Assembly (NCBI RefSeq): GCF_001857965.1 | Contig: NZ_CP017774.1 | Location: 2,046,001-2,110,000, forward strand | Source: Flavobacterium commune | Lineage (GTDB): Bacteria; Bacteroidota; Bacteroidia; Flavobacteriales; Flavobacteriaceae | DNA: 64,000 bases | Direction: 5' to 3' | Shown: piece by piece, positions 25,984 through 34,600 of the stretch | Numbering within the stretch: position 1 is the first letter of the stretch | How the letters are laid out: the number at the start of each line of letters is the position of its first letter | The notes under the pieces: generated by a model | Database searches by the model: none | Seen by the model: the letters and a program-made list of their open reading frames with translations, nothing else | What the model was told of the DNA's origin: nothing | Program-made: the position numbers and the translations under genes

Positions 25984-27026
25984 TGGAGAATAGAAAGCCA
26001 ATATTAGGGATAACAATGGGAGATCCCGCAAGTATAGGACCTGAAGTAGCTGTAAAAGCATTATTAGATCCAAAGGTGTATGAAGTATGTCAGCCTGTTT
26101 TAGTAGGGGAAGCTGATGTTTTTGAACAGGCAATTCAGTTTTGCGGATTGGATTTAAAAGTAAACAGAATTTCAAAAATTGCTGATGCCAAATTTGAAAA
26201 AGGTACAGCAGATGTTTTTGATTTGAATTACATGAATATCGCCGATTTAAAGATGGGCGAAATCACAGCCGAAGCGGGTGATGTATCTTTTAGGACGGTA
26301 GTTCGAAATATCGAATTGGCTCTGGCAGGAGAAATCGACGGAACGGTTACAGGACCTATTAATAAAGAATCTATTCAAAAAGCAGGACATCTTTTTGCCG
26401 GTCATACCGAAATATATGCTCATTATACTGATACCAAAAAATACGGAATGTTATTGGTGGAAGAAAATTTAAGAGTAGTGCATGTTTCAACGCACGTTTC
26501 TTTGAGACAAGCCTGTGATTTGGTTAAAAAGGACAGAATTCTGGAATGTATTTCTCTTATAAATGATGCCTGTAAAAAACTGGGTGTTCTTAATCCTAAA
26601 ATTGGTGTGGCAGGATTAAATCCGCATGCCAGTGATGGCGGACTTTTTGGTTACGAAGAAGAGCAGGAAATACTTCCGGCAGTTCAGGAAGCATTAAAAA
26701 GAGGTTATAATGTTGAAGGGCCAATTCCTGCCGATACTTTATTTCCAAAAGCAATTGGAGGAGTATATGATGGTTGTGTGGCTATGTACCATGATCAGGG
26801 ACATATTCCTTTTAAAACAGTAGGATTTAATTGGGATCAGTCTAAAGGACAAATGAAAAGCGTAAGAGGAGTAAACATTACCTTGGGATTACCTATTATA
26901 AGAACTTCGGTTGACCACGGAACCGCAATGGAAATTGCAGGTAGAGGAATTGCCAGCCCGGATGCTATGGTGCTAGCTATAGAATATGCGGCTAAACTAC
27001 ATAAAAATAAACAAGACAATCAATAG
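25983..27026 (+). CDS. pdxA2: PdxA2-type 4-phospho-threonate/erythronate dehydrogenase
   Basis: 347 aa. NAD-dependent metal dehydrogenase-decarboxylase of the PdxA family: ITMGDPASIGPEVAVKAL, TGPINKESI, GHTEIYAHYT, GLNPHASDGGLFG, MYHDQGHIPFK and TSVDHGTAMEIAGRG. Classical PdxA makes pyridoxine; PdxA2 paralogues next to DUF1537 kinases oxidise 4-phospho-D-threonate or -D-erythronate to dihydroxyacetone phosphate and CO2. The kinase gene is 8 bp downstream, strongly favouring the catabolic role. Confidence 0.85.
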   Translation: MENRKPILGITMGDPASIGPEVAVKALLDPKVYEVCQPVLVGEADVFEQAIQFCGLDLKVNRISKIADAKFEKGTADVFDLNYMNIADLKMGEITAEAGDVSFRTVVRNIELALAGEIDGTVTGPINKESIQKAGHLFAGHTEIYAHYTDTKKYGMLLVEENLRVVHVSTHVSLRQACDLVKKDRILECISLINDACKKLGVLNPKIGVAGLNPHASDGGLFGYEEEQEILPAVQEALKRGYNVEGPIPADTLFPKAIGGVYDGCVAMYHDQGHIPFKTVGFNWDQSKGQMKSVRGVNITLGLPIIRTSVDHGTAMEIAGRGIASPDAMVLAIEYAAKLHKNKQDNQ

Positions 27027-27034
27027 AGAGGGAG

Positions 27035-28186
27035 ATGATAGCGGTTATATCAGATGATTTTACAGGTGCTGCCGAAATTGGCGGAATTGCGCTTCGCAAC
27101 GGATTTACTGTTACGATAGACACTAGCGTAAATACAAATTACAACTGTGATGTTTTGGTAATCGCAACAAATACCAGATCTCTCTGTAAGATTGAGGCAC
27201 AAAAACAAATTAAAAAAGTTACAGAAGAATTACTTAAATTACATCCCGATTTTATTTACAAAAAAACTGATTCGCTACTTCGTGGAAAAATTGGAGATGA
27301 ATTAGAGGTTCAATTAGCAGTTTCGGGCAAGAAAAAGGTTTTGCTTGTTCCTGCTAATCCGGCGATGAACCGAACTATTGTTGATGGTATCTATTATGTG
27401 AATAAAATCCCTTTGATGGAATCTGATTTTTTTGGAGACGAATTTGAAAAAGGAACTACTTCTAATGTTTTGGATTTAATTGGAGTAGATTACAAAGCAC
27501 AATCTTTTTCTGTTTCTTTGGGACAAAAAATGCCTTATGAGGGTTTTATTATTGGTAACACCCCCACAAGTGAAGATTTGATGAGTTGGGCTAATGTAAT
27601 TGATGATACAATGTTGCCTGCGGGGGGAGCGAGTTTTTTCAATGCTATTTTGAGAAAAATAAAAAAAGAAAAAACCACAGCAGTCAAAACTATGTCTTTT
27701 GGTAAAAAAGCGCTGTATGTATGTGGAAGTAATTATGAGCCAAGCAGGGAAGTGGTTCGAAAAGCAAAACAAGCCGGAGGAGCTGTTTTGTATATGCCTG
27801 AAAACATTTTATGTGTTGGGGATTATAAGGAAATGATTGAAAATTGGGGAGATGCAATTATTGATGCTATTGAAAAAAATGACAAAGTAATTATTGCTAT
27901 TGATACACTTGAATGCGATGGAGTTACTGATGTTCCTTGTAAAATAAAAGAAATATTAGCTTCAGTAGTAAAAAAAGTACTCTCAAGGGTAACTTTGGAA
28001 GAATTATTGATAGAAGGTGGTGCTACTGCCTATTCTATTATTGAACATTTAGAATATAAAAAGTTTTACCCTGAACAAGAATTAGCACAAGGGGTAATAA
28101 GAATGAAAATAGAGCAAGTAAAAGAAATGTATTTAACCCTAAAACCAGGAAGTTATCAGTGGACTGAGTCTGTCTGGAAATTTTAA
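27035..28186 (+). CDS. DUF1537 four-carbon acid sugar kinase
   Basis: 383 aa. Begins with the family signature VISDDFTGAAEIGG; also YKKTDSLLRGKIGDEL, VPANPAMNRTIVDG, VCGSNYEPSREVVRKA and EELLIEGGATAYSI. Members phosphorylate D-threonate, D-erythronate, L-threonate or 3-oxo-tetronates. Pairing with PdxA2 points to D-threonate or D-erythronate kinase activity (DtnK type). It is somewhat shorter than the roughly 420-aa typical form, but no motif is missing. Confidence 0.88.
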   Translation: MIAVISDDFTGAAEIGGIALRNGFTVTIDTSVNTNYNCDVLVIATNTRSLCKIEAQKQIKKVTEELLKLHPDFIYKKTDSLLRGKIGDELEVQLAVSGKKKVLLVPANPAMNRTIVDGIYYVNKIPLMESDFFGDEFEKGTTSNVLDLIGVDYKAQSFSVSLGQKMPYEGFIIGNTPTSEDLMSWANVIDDTMLPAGGASFFNAILRKIKKEKTTAVKTMSFGKKALYVCGSNYEPSREVVRKAKQAGGAVLYMPENILCVGDYKEMIENWGDAIIDAIEKNDKVIIAIDTLECDGVTDVPCKIKEILASVVKKVLSRVTLEELLIEGGATAYSIIEHLEYKKFYPEQELAQGVIRMKIEQVKEMYLTLKPGSYQWTESVWKF

Positions 28187-28198
28187 TCTTTTTAACTT

Positions 28199-29767
28199 AT
28201 GAATGAATCCTCCTTACATTTTATTGATTATTTTATTATTGTTTTATCACTTATTATTACTTTTTGGTTTGGTGTCCGATTTTCTAAGAAGAACACTAAT
28301 ACCGAGCAATATTTTGCAGCAGGAGGAAATATTCCTGCCTGGGCAGTTGGGATGTCAATATTTGCAACATTAATTAGTAGTGTAACATTTTTGGCTTATC
28401 CTGGAGAAGGCTATAAGTCAAATTGGATTCTTCTTATTCAGGGATTTATGGTTCCGGTTGTTCTTCTTTTTTCCATACGATTTATTGTGCCTTTGTATCG
28501 CAATGTCATTGGATTAAGTGCCTATGAATATTTTGAAAAACGGTTCGGCTATCTTGCCAGAGTCTATGGCTCGCTGGGATTTATTTTTGCTCATTTTTCT
28601 AAAATGGGTTCGGTGTTGTTTCTTCTGGCTTTAGCCTTGTCCTCAATGACCGGTGTTAATACTTTGTCGATAATTTGGATAATAGGAATTGCAATTGTTT
28701 TTATTACCCTTTTTGGCGGAATGGAAGCGGTAATTTGGTTAGATGTAATTCAGGGGTTCTTGTTGATTTTAGGAGGTATTGTTGCCATAGTAGTTATTCT
28801 TTTAAAAACAGATGGCGGATTTGGTGCTATTGTCAATTATGCGGTAGATCATGATAAAATAGGTTTTGGACCTTATGATTTTGACTTTGTTAATCTTACA
28901 TTTTGGGTTATGGTTATCAATGGTACTTTTTATGCTATTCAAAAATATGGCGCCGATCAGACTATTGTACAACGTTATCTTACCGCAAAATCAGATAAAG
29001 ATGCTATAAAAGCGGCAGTTTTAGGAATTGGGATTACAGTACCGGTTTGGATTGCTTTTATGTTTATAGGAACAGCTTTGTTCTCTTTTTACGGTTTAAA
29101 TCCGGTAGAATTACCTCAGGGAATTAAATCAGATGCGGTTTTTCCTCATTTTATAACTACCCAATTACCACCGGGATTAATAGGTTTGATTTTATCGGCA
29201 TTGATAGCAGCGGCAATTTCCAGTTTGGATGCCGATTTGAACTGTCTGGCAGCTGTAGGTGTAGATGATTATTACAAACGATTGTATCCTAACAGTTCAG
29301 GGATGGATCAGCTTCGAATGGGGAAAATTCTGGTAGTTGTTGCTGGATTAGCTGCTATTTTAGTAGCCAGTTTTTATGTTTTTGCTGGTGAAAACGATGG
29401 GATTTTATCAACAGTTTTTATGTTGTATGCTATTTTTTCGGGAGGAATTGCAGGGATGCTGTTGTTAGGGCTTTTTGTAAACAGAGCTAACAGAAAAGGT
29501 TTGAATGTTGGCATTGTTGCCTGTATTTTGTTTACGGGATTTGCCTTATTAACTTCAACTTCAACAGGCAATGGTGCAAACAGGCATCTCTTGCTGGATA
29601 TGGGGATTTATAATTACACCCAACATAAATACATGTTAGGGGTTTACAGTCATTTAGTATTGTTTAGCGTGGGCTGGATAGCGAGTTATTTCTTTCCAAA
29701 AACTGAGGTGCCTAATAATTTGACGTATTACGGTTATTTAGAGAAAAAGCGAAAAGGATTAATCTAA
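28199..29767 (+). CDS. Sodium:solute symporter (SSS family)
   Basis: 522 aa with 13-14 predicted helices. The N-terminus SLIITFWFGVRFSKKNTNTE and AGGNIPAWAVGMSIFATLIS are typical of the LeuT-fold SSS family, as is SALIAAAISSLDADLNCLAA, which carries the Na+-site Ser residues. Last gene of the operon, 12 bp after the kinase. It is presumably the inner-membrane importer of the acid sugar or its precursor; no TonB receptor is in this operon. Confidence 0.9.
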   Translation: MNESSLHFIDYFIIVLSLIITFWFGVRFSKKNTNTEQYFAAGGNIPAWAVGMSIFATLISSVTFLAYPGEGYKSNWILLIQGFMVPVVLLFSIRFIVPLYRNVIGLSAYEYFEKRFGYLARVYGSLGFIFAHFSKMGSVLFLLALALSSMTGVNTLSIIWIIGIAIVFITLFGGMEAVIWLDVIQGFLLILGGIVAIVVILLKTDGGFGAIVNYAVDHDKIGFGPYDFDFVNLTFWVMVINGTFYAIQKYGADQTIVQRYLTAKSDKDAIKAAVLGIGITVPVWIAFMFIGTALFSFYGLNPVELPQGIKSDAVFPHFITTQLPPGLIGLILSALIAAAISSLDADLNCLAAVGVDDYYKRLYPNSSGMDQLRMGKILVVVAGLAAILVASFYVFAGENDGILSTVFMLYAIFSGGIAGMLLLGLFVNRANRKGLNVGIVACILFTGFALLTSTSTGNGANRHLLLDMGIYNYTQHKYMLGVYSHLVLFSVGWIASYFFPKTEVPNNLTYYGYLEKKRKGLI

Positions 29768-29785
29768 AAAAGAATAATCAATAGT

Positions 29786-29827
29786 AAAAAGCCTTAGTTG
29801 TTTAGAAAATAACTAAGGCTTTTTTGT
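29786..29827 (+). terminator. Terminator of the acid-sugar operon
   Basis: Stem AGCCTTAGTT/AACTAAGGCT with flanking A and T runs. Confidence 0.92.
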
Positions 29828-29895
29828 GTATTTTTATCAAAAATAATTGTAAAGTAAAGTTCAAATAATTAACTCCTGTTTAAGAAATTAGGTTT

Positions 29896-29903
29896 TACTT
29901 TTG
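29896..29903 (+). promoter_or_regulatory. -7 box (TACTTTTG) of the PH/SHOCT gene
   Basis: Exact TAnnTTTG, 49 bp before the start codon. Confidence 0.5.
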
Positions 29904-29952
29904 TAAGATAAAAAATGACTATTTAACCAATTGAAAATAAATCGAATTTAAA

Positions 29953-30630
29953 ATGAAAGATCAAATCAAGAAATTTTTAAACGAGGAACAAGATCCTAAA
30001 GCTATTGAAAAAATCACTTCAAAGCTCAATGATTTATTAATGAAAAACGAAGAAATAGGATATATAGGCGTTCAAAAAAAACCGGCACTTACGGTTTTTC
30101 CGGATAGTATTGTTTTAACCAATAAAAGAATCATTATTTGTCAGCCTAAAAATTTAGGGCTTTCAATGGATTTTGTCGATTATACCTGGGATCAGATAGA
30201 AGGTACTTTTGTAAAAGAAAACATTCTGGGTTCAGAGTTTTCTTTTTCGACTAAAACTGATATGACGGTTTCCATAGATTATATTCCGAAAATTCAGGCC
30301 AGAAAAATTTATACTTTTGCCAAAGAACAATTGGATCTTTTAAAAGCCGGTTCAGCTCAAAATACTGTGGTTGTTCCGGAGGAAACTGCTGCGGTGGTTG
30401 AGGAAATTGAAGAAATCGAAACCGAAGAAGTGACTAACTACGCCGAAATTCTGCCTGCTACCCAGCCAGTGTTTACAGCTAATGAGGTTGCTGGTGATAA
30501 TGAATTAAAAGGCTTGTCTCAGGACGAACTTTTTGCCAAATTGCAGAATTACAAGAAACTCCTCGATAACGGATTGATTCTTCAAGGAGAATACGATGCT
30601 TTCAAAAAAGAGATTTTGAGTTTGATGTAA
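29953..30630 (+). CDS. Bacterial PH domain plus SHOCT domain protein
   Basis: 225 aa, soluble. Residues 45-125 look like a bacterial pleckstrin-homology domain (YokE-like): SIVLTNKRIIICQPKNLGLS, then DYTWDQIEG. An acidic linker follows, and a C-terminal SHOCT motif (LSQDELFAKLQNYKKLLDNG then EYDAFKKEILSLM). SHOCT domains are thought to mediate oligomerisation. The role is unknown. Single gene, with a terminator shared with the converging lipoprotein gene. Confidence 0.78.
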   Translation: MKDQIKKFLNEEQDPKAIEKITSKLNDLLMKNEEIGYIGVQKKPALTVFPDSIVLTNKRIIICQPKNLGLSMDFVDYTWDQIEGTFVKENILGSEFSFSTKTDMTVSIDYIPKIQARKIYTFAKEQLDLLKAGSAQNTVVVPEETAAVVEEIEEIETEEVTNYAEILPATQPVFTANEVAGDNELKGLSQDELFAKLQNYKKLLDNGLILQGEYDAFKKEILSLM

Positions 30631-30651
30631 AAAAGGACAGTTTTAAAAGTA

Positions 30652-30683
30652 AAATCCCGACAAGTTTTTAACTCGTCGGGATT
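30652..30683. terminator. Bidirectional terminator
   Basis: Perfect stem AAATCCCGAC/GTCGGGATTT between converging genes, with T on one side and A-rich sequence on the other. Confidence 0.88.
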
Positions 30684-30691
30684 TGTTTTTT

Positions 30692-32077
30692 TTAGTAAGC
30701 ACCTAAGTAGAAACTACCAGAAGCAGCTTTTAGTTTAGCTCCTTTTGTGATGGTTTTGTTTTTTGTGTTTACAATATAAATGTTACCATCTTTCCCTGCA
30801 GGTGTTAATGGAAGATACACATTGTCGCCAATAAGACCAATATTTTGGAATTGTCCTAAGGTTGTAGATAATGCTGCATCGGTTTCAACTTCGGTAGCCA
30901 ATTTAACTGCCGTTTTATCATTTAGATTGATAATGGCAACGTATCCGCCTGCTACACTTGTTGTTGTATAAAGAACTACAGCAACTCCATCTTTAACATA
31001 CCTCCAGGCTTTAATTTGAGCTCCTGTAATTCCTAAAGCAGTATTCAGATTAAAGTGGTAAGACGCATCATAATCATTAGTTGTTTTACTAATGCGTAAG
31101 ATATCTGCACCGCCAGTTGCAGTAGCCTGATATACATGACCATCAGTACCTACATATTGTGTCATGGTTCGGTAACCGTGGTTGTTTGTTTTTGTTAAAG
31201 TAGAAGTAATAACTTTAGCATTTCTTAGTAAAGGATAATCTACTACTAAAGTTTTGGTACCATTAATGTTAGCGTTGTCAGCTGGCCATGAAGGTATGCC
31301 ATTAGCATCTATAGTTGGTGTTTTTGTAGGATCTACTTTGCTTACATTACAACCAATGTATAGTTTGTTTTTAGCAGCATTTAATACAGGAACATCAATA
31401 CGACTTACGCCATAACCAGCTGCTCTTTCTTCGTCAGTCCAAGGGAAATTAAATATAGCAGTATTAATAATATAGGTGTTATTCAAATCTATTGTTGCAA
31501 TTTTAACTTCACTATCTCTATTTTTATAAGTAAAGTTTGGAGCAGTTCCTTCATAATCTAATATTGCTGAACCTGCATATACACCTACGCCAATTCCCTC
31601 GGCAGCTTTTACCCATCGTGGCGATGTTCCTAAAATAGAAGCAGTATTTACCTCAGAACCTACTTCTTCGTATTTTCCTGCTCCCGAAACTTTGTATTTG
31701 TTGAATACACCACCATCGGTACCGGTATATTGGATATTGTATAAAAATTTACCGTCTTCAGAAGCCTGAACACGAGCGGTACGGCTTGATTTTAAAGCAA
31801 ATCCGTTAACATATGTTTCACCGTTCATTTTAAAAAGATCTACTTCGTAGTCTGGGTTGGCAGCATTCTCCGGTGTAATGGCATAGGCACGAGTACCTCC
31901 GTTTCCTGGAGTTCCAGTTGCGTCTGGAAAAGATCCTGTTAAGGAAATCCAACGTGTACCGTCATCCTCTGAATTGCCTCCTGAATCGTTGTTGTTATCA
32001 TCATTGTTACAGCTTCCTAACGTTAGAGCTGCAAAAAAGGTACTCAATAGTGCTATTCTAAATAGATTTTTTTTCAT
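30692..32077 (-). CDS. DUF4374 surface lipoprotein (XusB-like)
   Basis: 461 aa. The signal peptide ends in LTLGSC (lipobox), followed at once by NNDDNNNDSGG, an Asp/Asn-rich segment like the export signal of surface-exposed Bacteroidota lipoproteins. The rest has beta-propeller-like spacing and matches DUF4374, the family of Bacteroides XusB, which binds siderophore-iron and hands it to its TonB receptor. The receptor gene lies 18 bp upstream. Ligand is inferred by homology; heme or another siderophore is possible. Confidence 0.75.
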   Translation of the reverse strand: MKKNLFRIALLSTFFAALTLGSCNNDDNNNDSGGNSEDDGTRWISLTGSFPDATGTPGNGGTRAYAITPENAANPDYEVDLFKMNGETYVNGFALKSSRTARVQASEDGKFLYNIQYTGTDGGVFNKYKVSGAGKYEEVGSEVNTASILGTSPRWVKAAEGIGVGVYAGSAILDYEGTAPNFTYKNRDSEVKIATIDLNNTYIINTAIFNFPWTDEERAAGYGVSRIDVPVLNAAKNKLYIGCNVSKVDPTKTPTIDANGIPSWPADNANINGTKTLVVDYPLLRNAKVITSTLTKTNNHGYRTMTQYVGTDGHVYQATATGGADILRISKTTNDYDASYHFNLNTALGITGAQIKAWRYVKDGVAVVLYTTTSVAGGYVAIINLNDKTAVKLATEVETDAALSTTLGQFQNIGLIGDNVYLPLTPAGKDGNIYIVNTKNKTITKGAKLKAASGSFYLGAY

Positions 32078-32095
32078 GATATTGATTTAATTTGA

Positions 32096-34456
32096 TTATA
32101 AAAATTTACTAAAAGTGTAATTCAATTTGAAGTAGATTCCTCTACCGGGTTTTTGTATTTGAAAATTATCATAGACTTCGGCGTTAAACAGATTTTTTAT
32201 ATCTATACTAGCTACTAATTTCTTAGACGGAAAACGGTAACTTGCACCTAAATCATGTACAAATTGGTTTGGAGTTAAAGACCAGTCAGGTTGTCCCCAC
32301 ACTATGTAATATTCACCCACATAGCCCATCGTATAATATGCGTTAAGTATGGATTTCTTTTGAAAAACATCATTAAATCGATATTGACAATTGGCATTAG
32401 CTGTAAAAAATGGTTCGTTAGGTATTTGTTGACCAAAAAAGCTATGTGCCTCACCATTATTATCTGTTTCCTGTTTGAACACGTTGTTGAACTTCGAAAA
32501 ATTTAAAGAAGCGTTCAATCGATTGTTATAGATATAGATAATTTCTGCTTCAAAACCACGTGCTTGTGTTTTGCCCAGATTGACATAACGAGTAGTTTGG
32601 ATATCAGCATCCTCTTCTTTGAAATCAGGGTCTGTTGCATCGACTACCTGCTGTGTTATTTTATTAAAACCATTGCGCCAGAACGCATTGGCATAAAATG
32701 ATATTTTGTGTTTGCCAAAATCCAATGCTCCGTAACGAAAACCCAGATTGTAGTTAATGTTTTTTTCTGGATCTAATGTGAGATTGGGTAATATATTAAT
32801 GTCAGGTGATCCAAATAGTTGATTTTCAGTTGGCATAATATAGGAGTTCTCCATCGTACCAATGATGAAAAAATTAGGAATTATATTGTAAGAAACTGTA
32901 GCTCCGTAACCAAAATTGTAATCCGTTCTGGTGGAATCTTTTTTTACTATTGAGTTTTCTCCTTCGCTAGAAACGATTTCATATCTTGTTTGATCGCTTC
33001 GATTGTGGGTATATTTACCTAAAATATTTGTTCTCACTTTTCTGTTGAAGGTTTCTGCTTCATAATTCATAGAGATAATGTGTTTAGAAACAATACTTTT
33101 AGTCGCTAGGTCTCTAGAGCCTGGTTTCAACAAATCTTCATCTTTCCTATCTGTTGATTCGTATTTATGATTCAATGAAATACGATGTCCATGAGTAATC
33201 ATGTATCCCAAATTAGAGCGGGCATTGGTTATTTTTCTATCTGTATTGGTGATAGTTTTTGGTCCTTGTTGTCCTCCTTGAAGTGTATTTAATGGTATAT
33301 GTATTGTCTCAGTTATTAGTTCTTGCTCACCTTTATCATTCGTTTTATATTGTTCTTCTCCGTTAGCATCAAGAACAGGTATTAAGACAGGCCTGGTTCT
33401 TACTTTTCCATCCCAGTTATAAGCAAGTCCTACCGTATCTTGAATGTAGGTACTTCTGTTACTTCGTACTGCATTAATATTTAAAGCCAAATTTTTCAAA
33501 AGAAAATCTCTCTTAGTATAATTGAGTAACAGAGCATGAGATTCAGTTTCGTTGAATCGACCTACATAGGGAACAGCCATAGTAATTCCGTGTGGGATTT
33601 CGGTGTAATTGCTTGATCCGTTGTATCCAATGAAAAATTGATCAGCCCATTTGGTATCAGTAAAACCAACTTCAAAACGACCACCAATAGATTCATAGTC
33701 ATTGTTAAAACGTTTTGCTCTATAGGGCCTAATAATTTCTTGACCTTCATTGACATAAGTTGTTGATCTGCCCCATGTTTTATAGCTGTTGTCAGTGTAG
33801 GTGTAAAAGCCAGAACCTCTAAAAGAAATTCCTGTTTTTTTGTCACGAAAAGTGGCACTTAAATCAGATTGAAAAGTATTGAACGAACCATAAGAAACTG
33901 CTGCAGTAGCATTGTTTTGAGAAACATCTTTCTTTAGTACCACATTTATTGCTCCACCTACATAATCACCTGTTAAGTGTGAAGGTAATATCCCTTTGTA
34001 AACTTCAATACGCTCAATCATTGAGGGAGGTATGTTGTTGAGGTTGAAAGAAGATCCAAAAGTAGAAACTTCAATACCATCTAAGAAAATTCCAATTGTG
34101 CTTCCGGACATACCATTCAGGTTGTATTCTACATTAGAACCTAATCCTCCATTTTGTCTTACGCGAACACCAACGGATCGATCTAATAATTCATTAGTAG
34201 TTAAATTTCTTAAGGATGCTTCTTTAGTTTCTATAACATTAACAGCAAAACCAGTAGTTTCTATTTTTTGTTTGCGTGATTTTCCCTGAATATTAACTGT
34301 TTTTAAGGTTTCAATCTTGTTTTCTTTTTTTACTTTCTTTTCTGTAACAGGAGCTTTAGTAGGTAGAGTGACTTTTTCGGCTGTTTCATCCTGCTGTGAA
34401 AAGACTGAAATAGTTAGTAAAAGAAACAGCAGATGGAATAGTTTGTTAGTAGTCAT
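32096..34456 (-). CDS. TonB-dependent receptor (XusA-like, iron/siderophore type)
   Basis: 786 aa. The signal peptide ends near SVFSQ. The plug domain follows (LRNLTTNELLDRSVGVRVRQ, VEYNLNGMSGSTIGIFLDGI, PSMIERIEVYKGILPSHL), then a 22-strand barrel ending FKLNYTFSKFL. There is no SusC-type carboxypeptidase-like extension and no SusD partner. Pairing with a DUF4374 lipoprotein and a divergent PchR-like regulator points to xenosiderophore or heme uptake. The PepSY membrane protein that completes the Bacteroides xus operon is absent here. Confidence 0.85.
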   Translation of the reverse strand: MTTNKLFHLLFLLLTISVFSQQDETAEKVTLPTKAPVTEKKVKKENKIETLKTVNIQGKSRKQKIETTGFAVNVIETKEASLRNLTTNELLDRSVGVRVRQNGGLGSNVEYNLNGMSGSTIGIFLDGIEVSTFGSSFNLNNIPPSMIERIEVYKGILPSHLTGDYVGGAINVVLKKDVSQNNATAAVSYGSFNTFQSDLSATFRDKKTGISFRGSGFYTYTDNSYKTWGRSTTYVNEGQEIIRPYRAKRFNNDYESIGGRFEVGFTDTKWADQFFIGYNGSSNYTEIPHGITMAVPYVGRFNETESHALLLNYTKRDFLLKNLALNINAVRSNRSTYIQDTVGLAYNWDGKVRTRPVLIPVLDANGEEQYKTNDKGEQELITETIHIPLNTLQGGQQGPKTITNTDRKITNARSNLGYMITHGHRISLNHKYESTDRKDEDLLKPGSRDLATKSIVSKHIISMNYEAETFNRKVRTNILGKYTHNRSDQTRYEIVSSEGENSIVKKDSTRTDYNFGYGATVSYNIIPNFFIIGTMENSYIMPTENQLFGSPDINILPNLTLDPEKNINYNLGFRYGALDFGKHKISFYANAFWRNGFNKITQQVVDATDPDFKEEDADIQTTRYVNLGKTQARGFEAEIIYIYNNRLNASLNFSKFNNVFKQETDNNGEAHSFFGQQIPNEPFFTANANCQYRFNDVFQKKSILNAYYTMGYVGEYYIVWGQPDWSLTPNQFVHDLGASYRFPSKKLVASIDIKNLFNAEVYDNFQIQKPGRGIYFKLNYTFSKFL

Positions 34457-34524
34457 TTTGATAGTAATCTATATTTTTTTGAAAAAATTATTCTTAATTA
34501 GATTTATTATAAATAAATTTGTCG

Positions 34525-34532
34525 CAAAAATA
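34525..34532 (-). promoter_or_regulatory. Promoter -7 box (TATTTTTG) of the receptor operon
   Basis: Exact match on the minus strand with TTTG (CAAA at 34551-34554) 18 bp upstream, in the divergent gap with the AraC gene. Confidence 0.65.
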
Positions 34533-34559
34533 CTATCACAGTACAAGAAACAAATAGGG

Positions 34560-34600
34560 AAAAACGGATTATTACTTTGTAAAAACGGATTATTATTTTG
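34560..34600. promoter_or_regulatory. Tandem direct repeat at the AraC-type gene start
   Basis: Two 20-mers differing at one base, each AAAAACGGATTATTA followed by YTTTG, begin at 34560 and 34581, 21 bp apart. AraC-type regulators bind direct half-sites at this spacing, so this is a probable operator. The second copy contains the TTG start codon. Confidence 0.65.
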
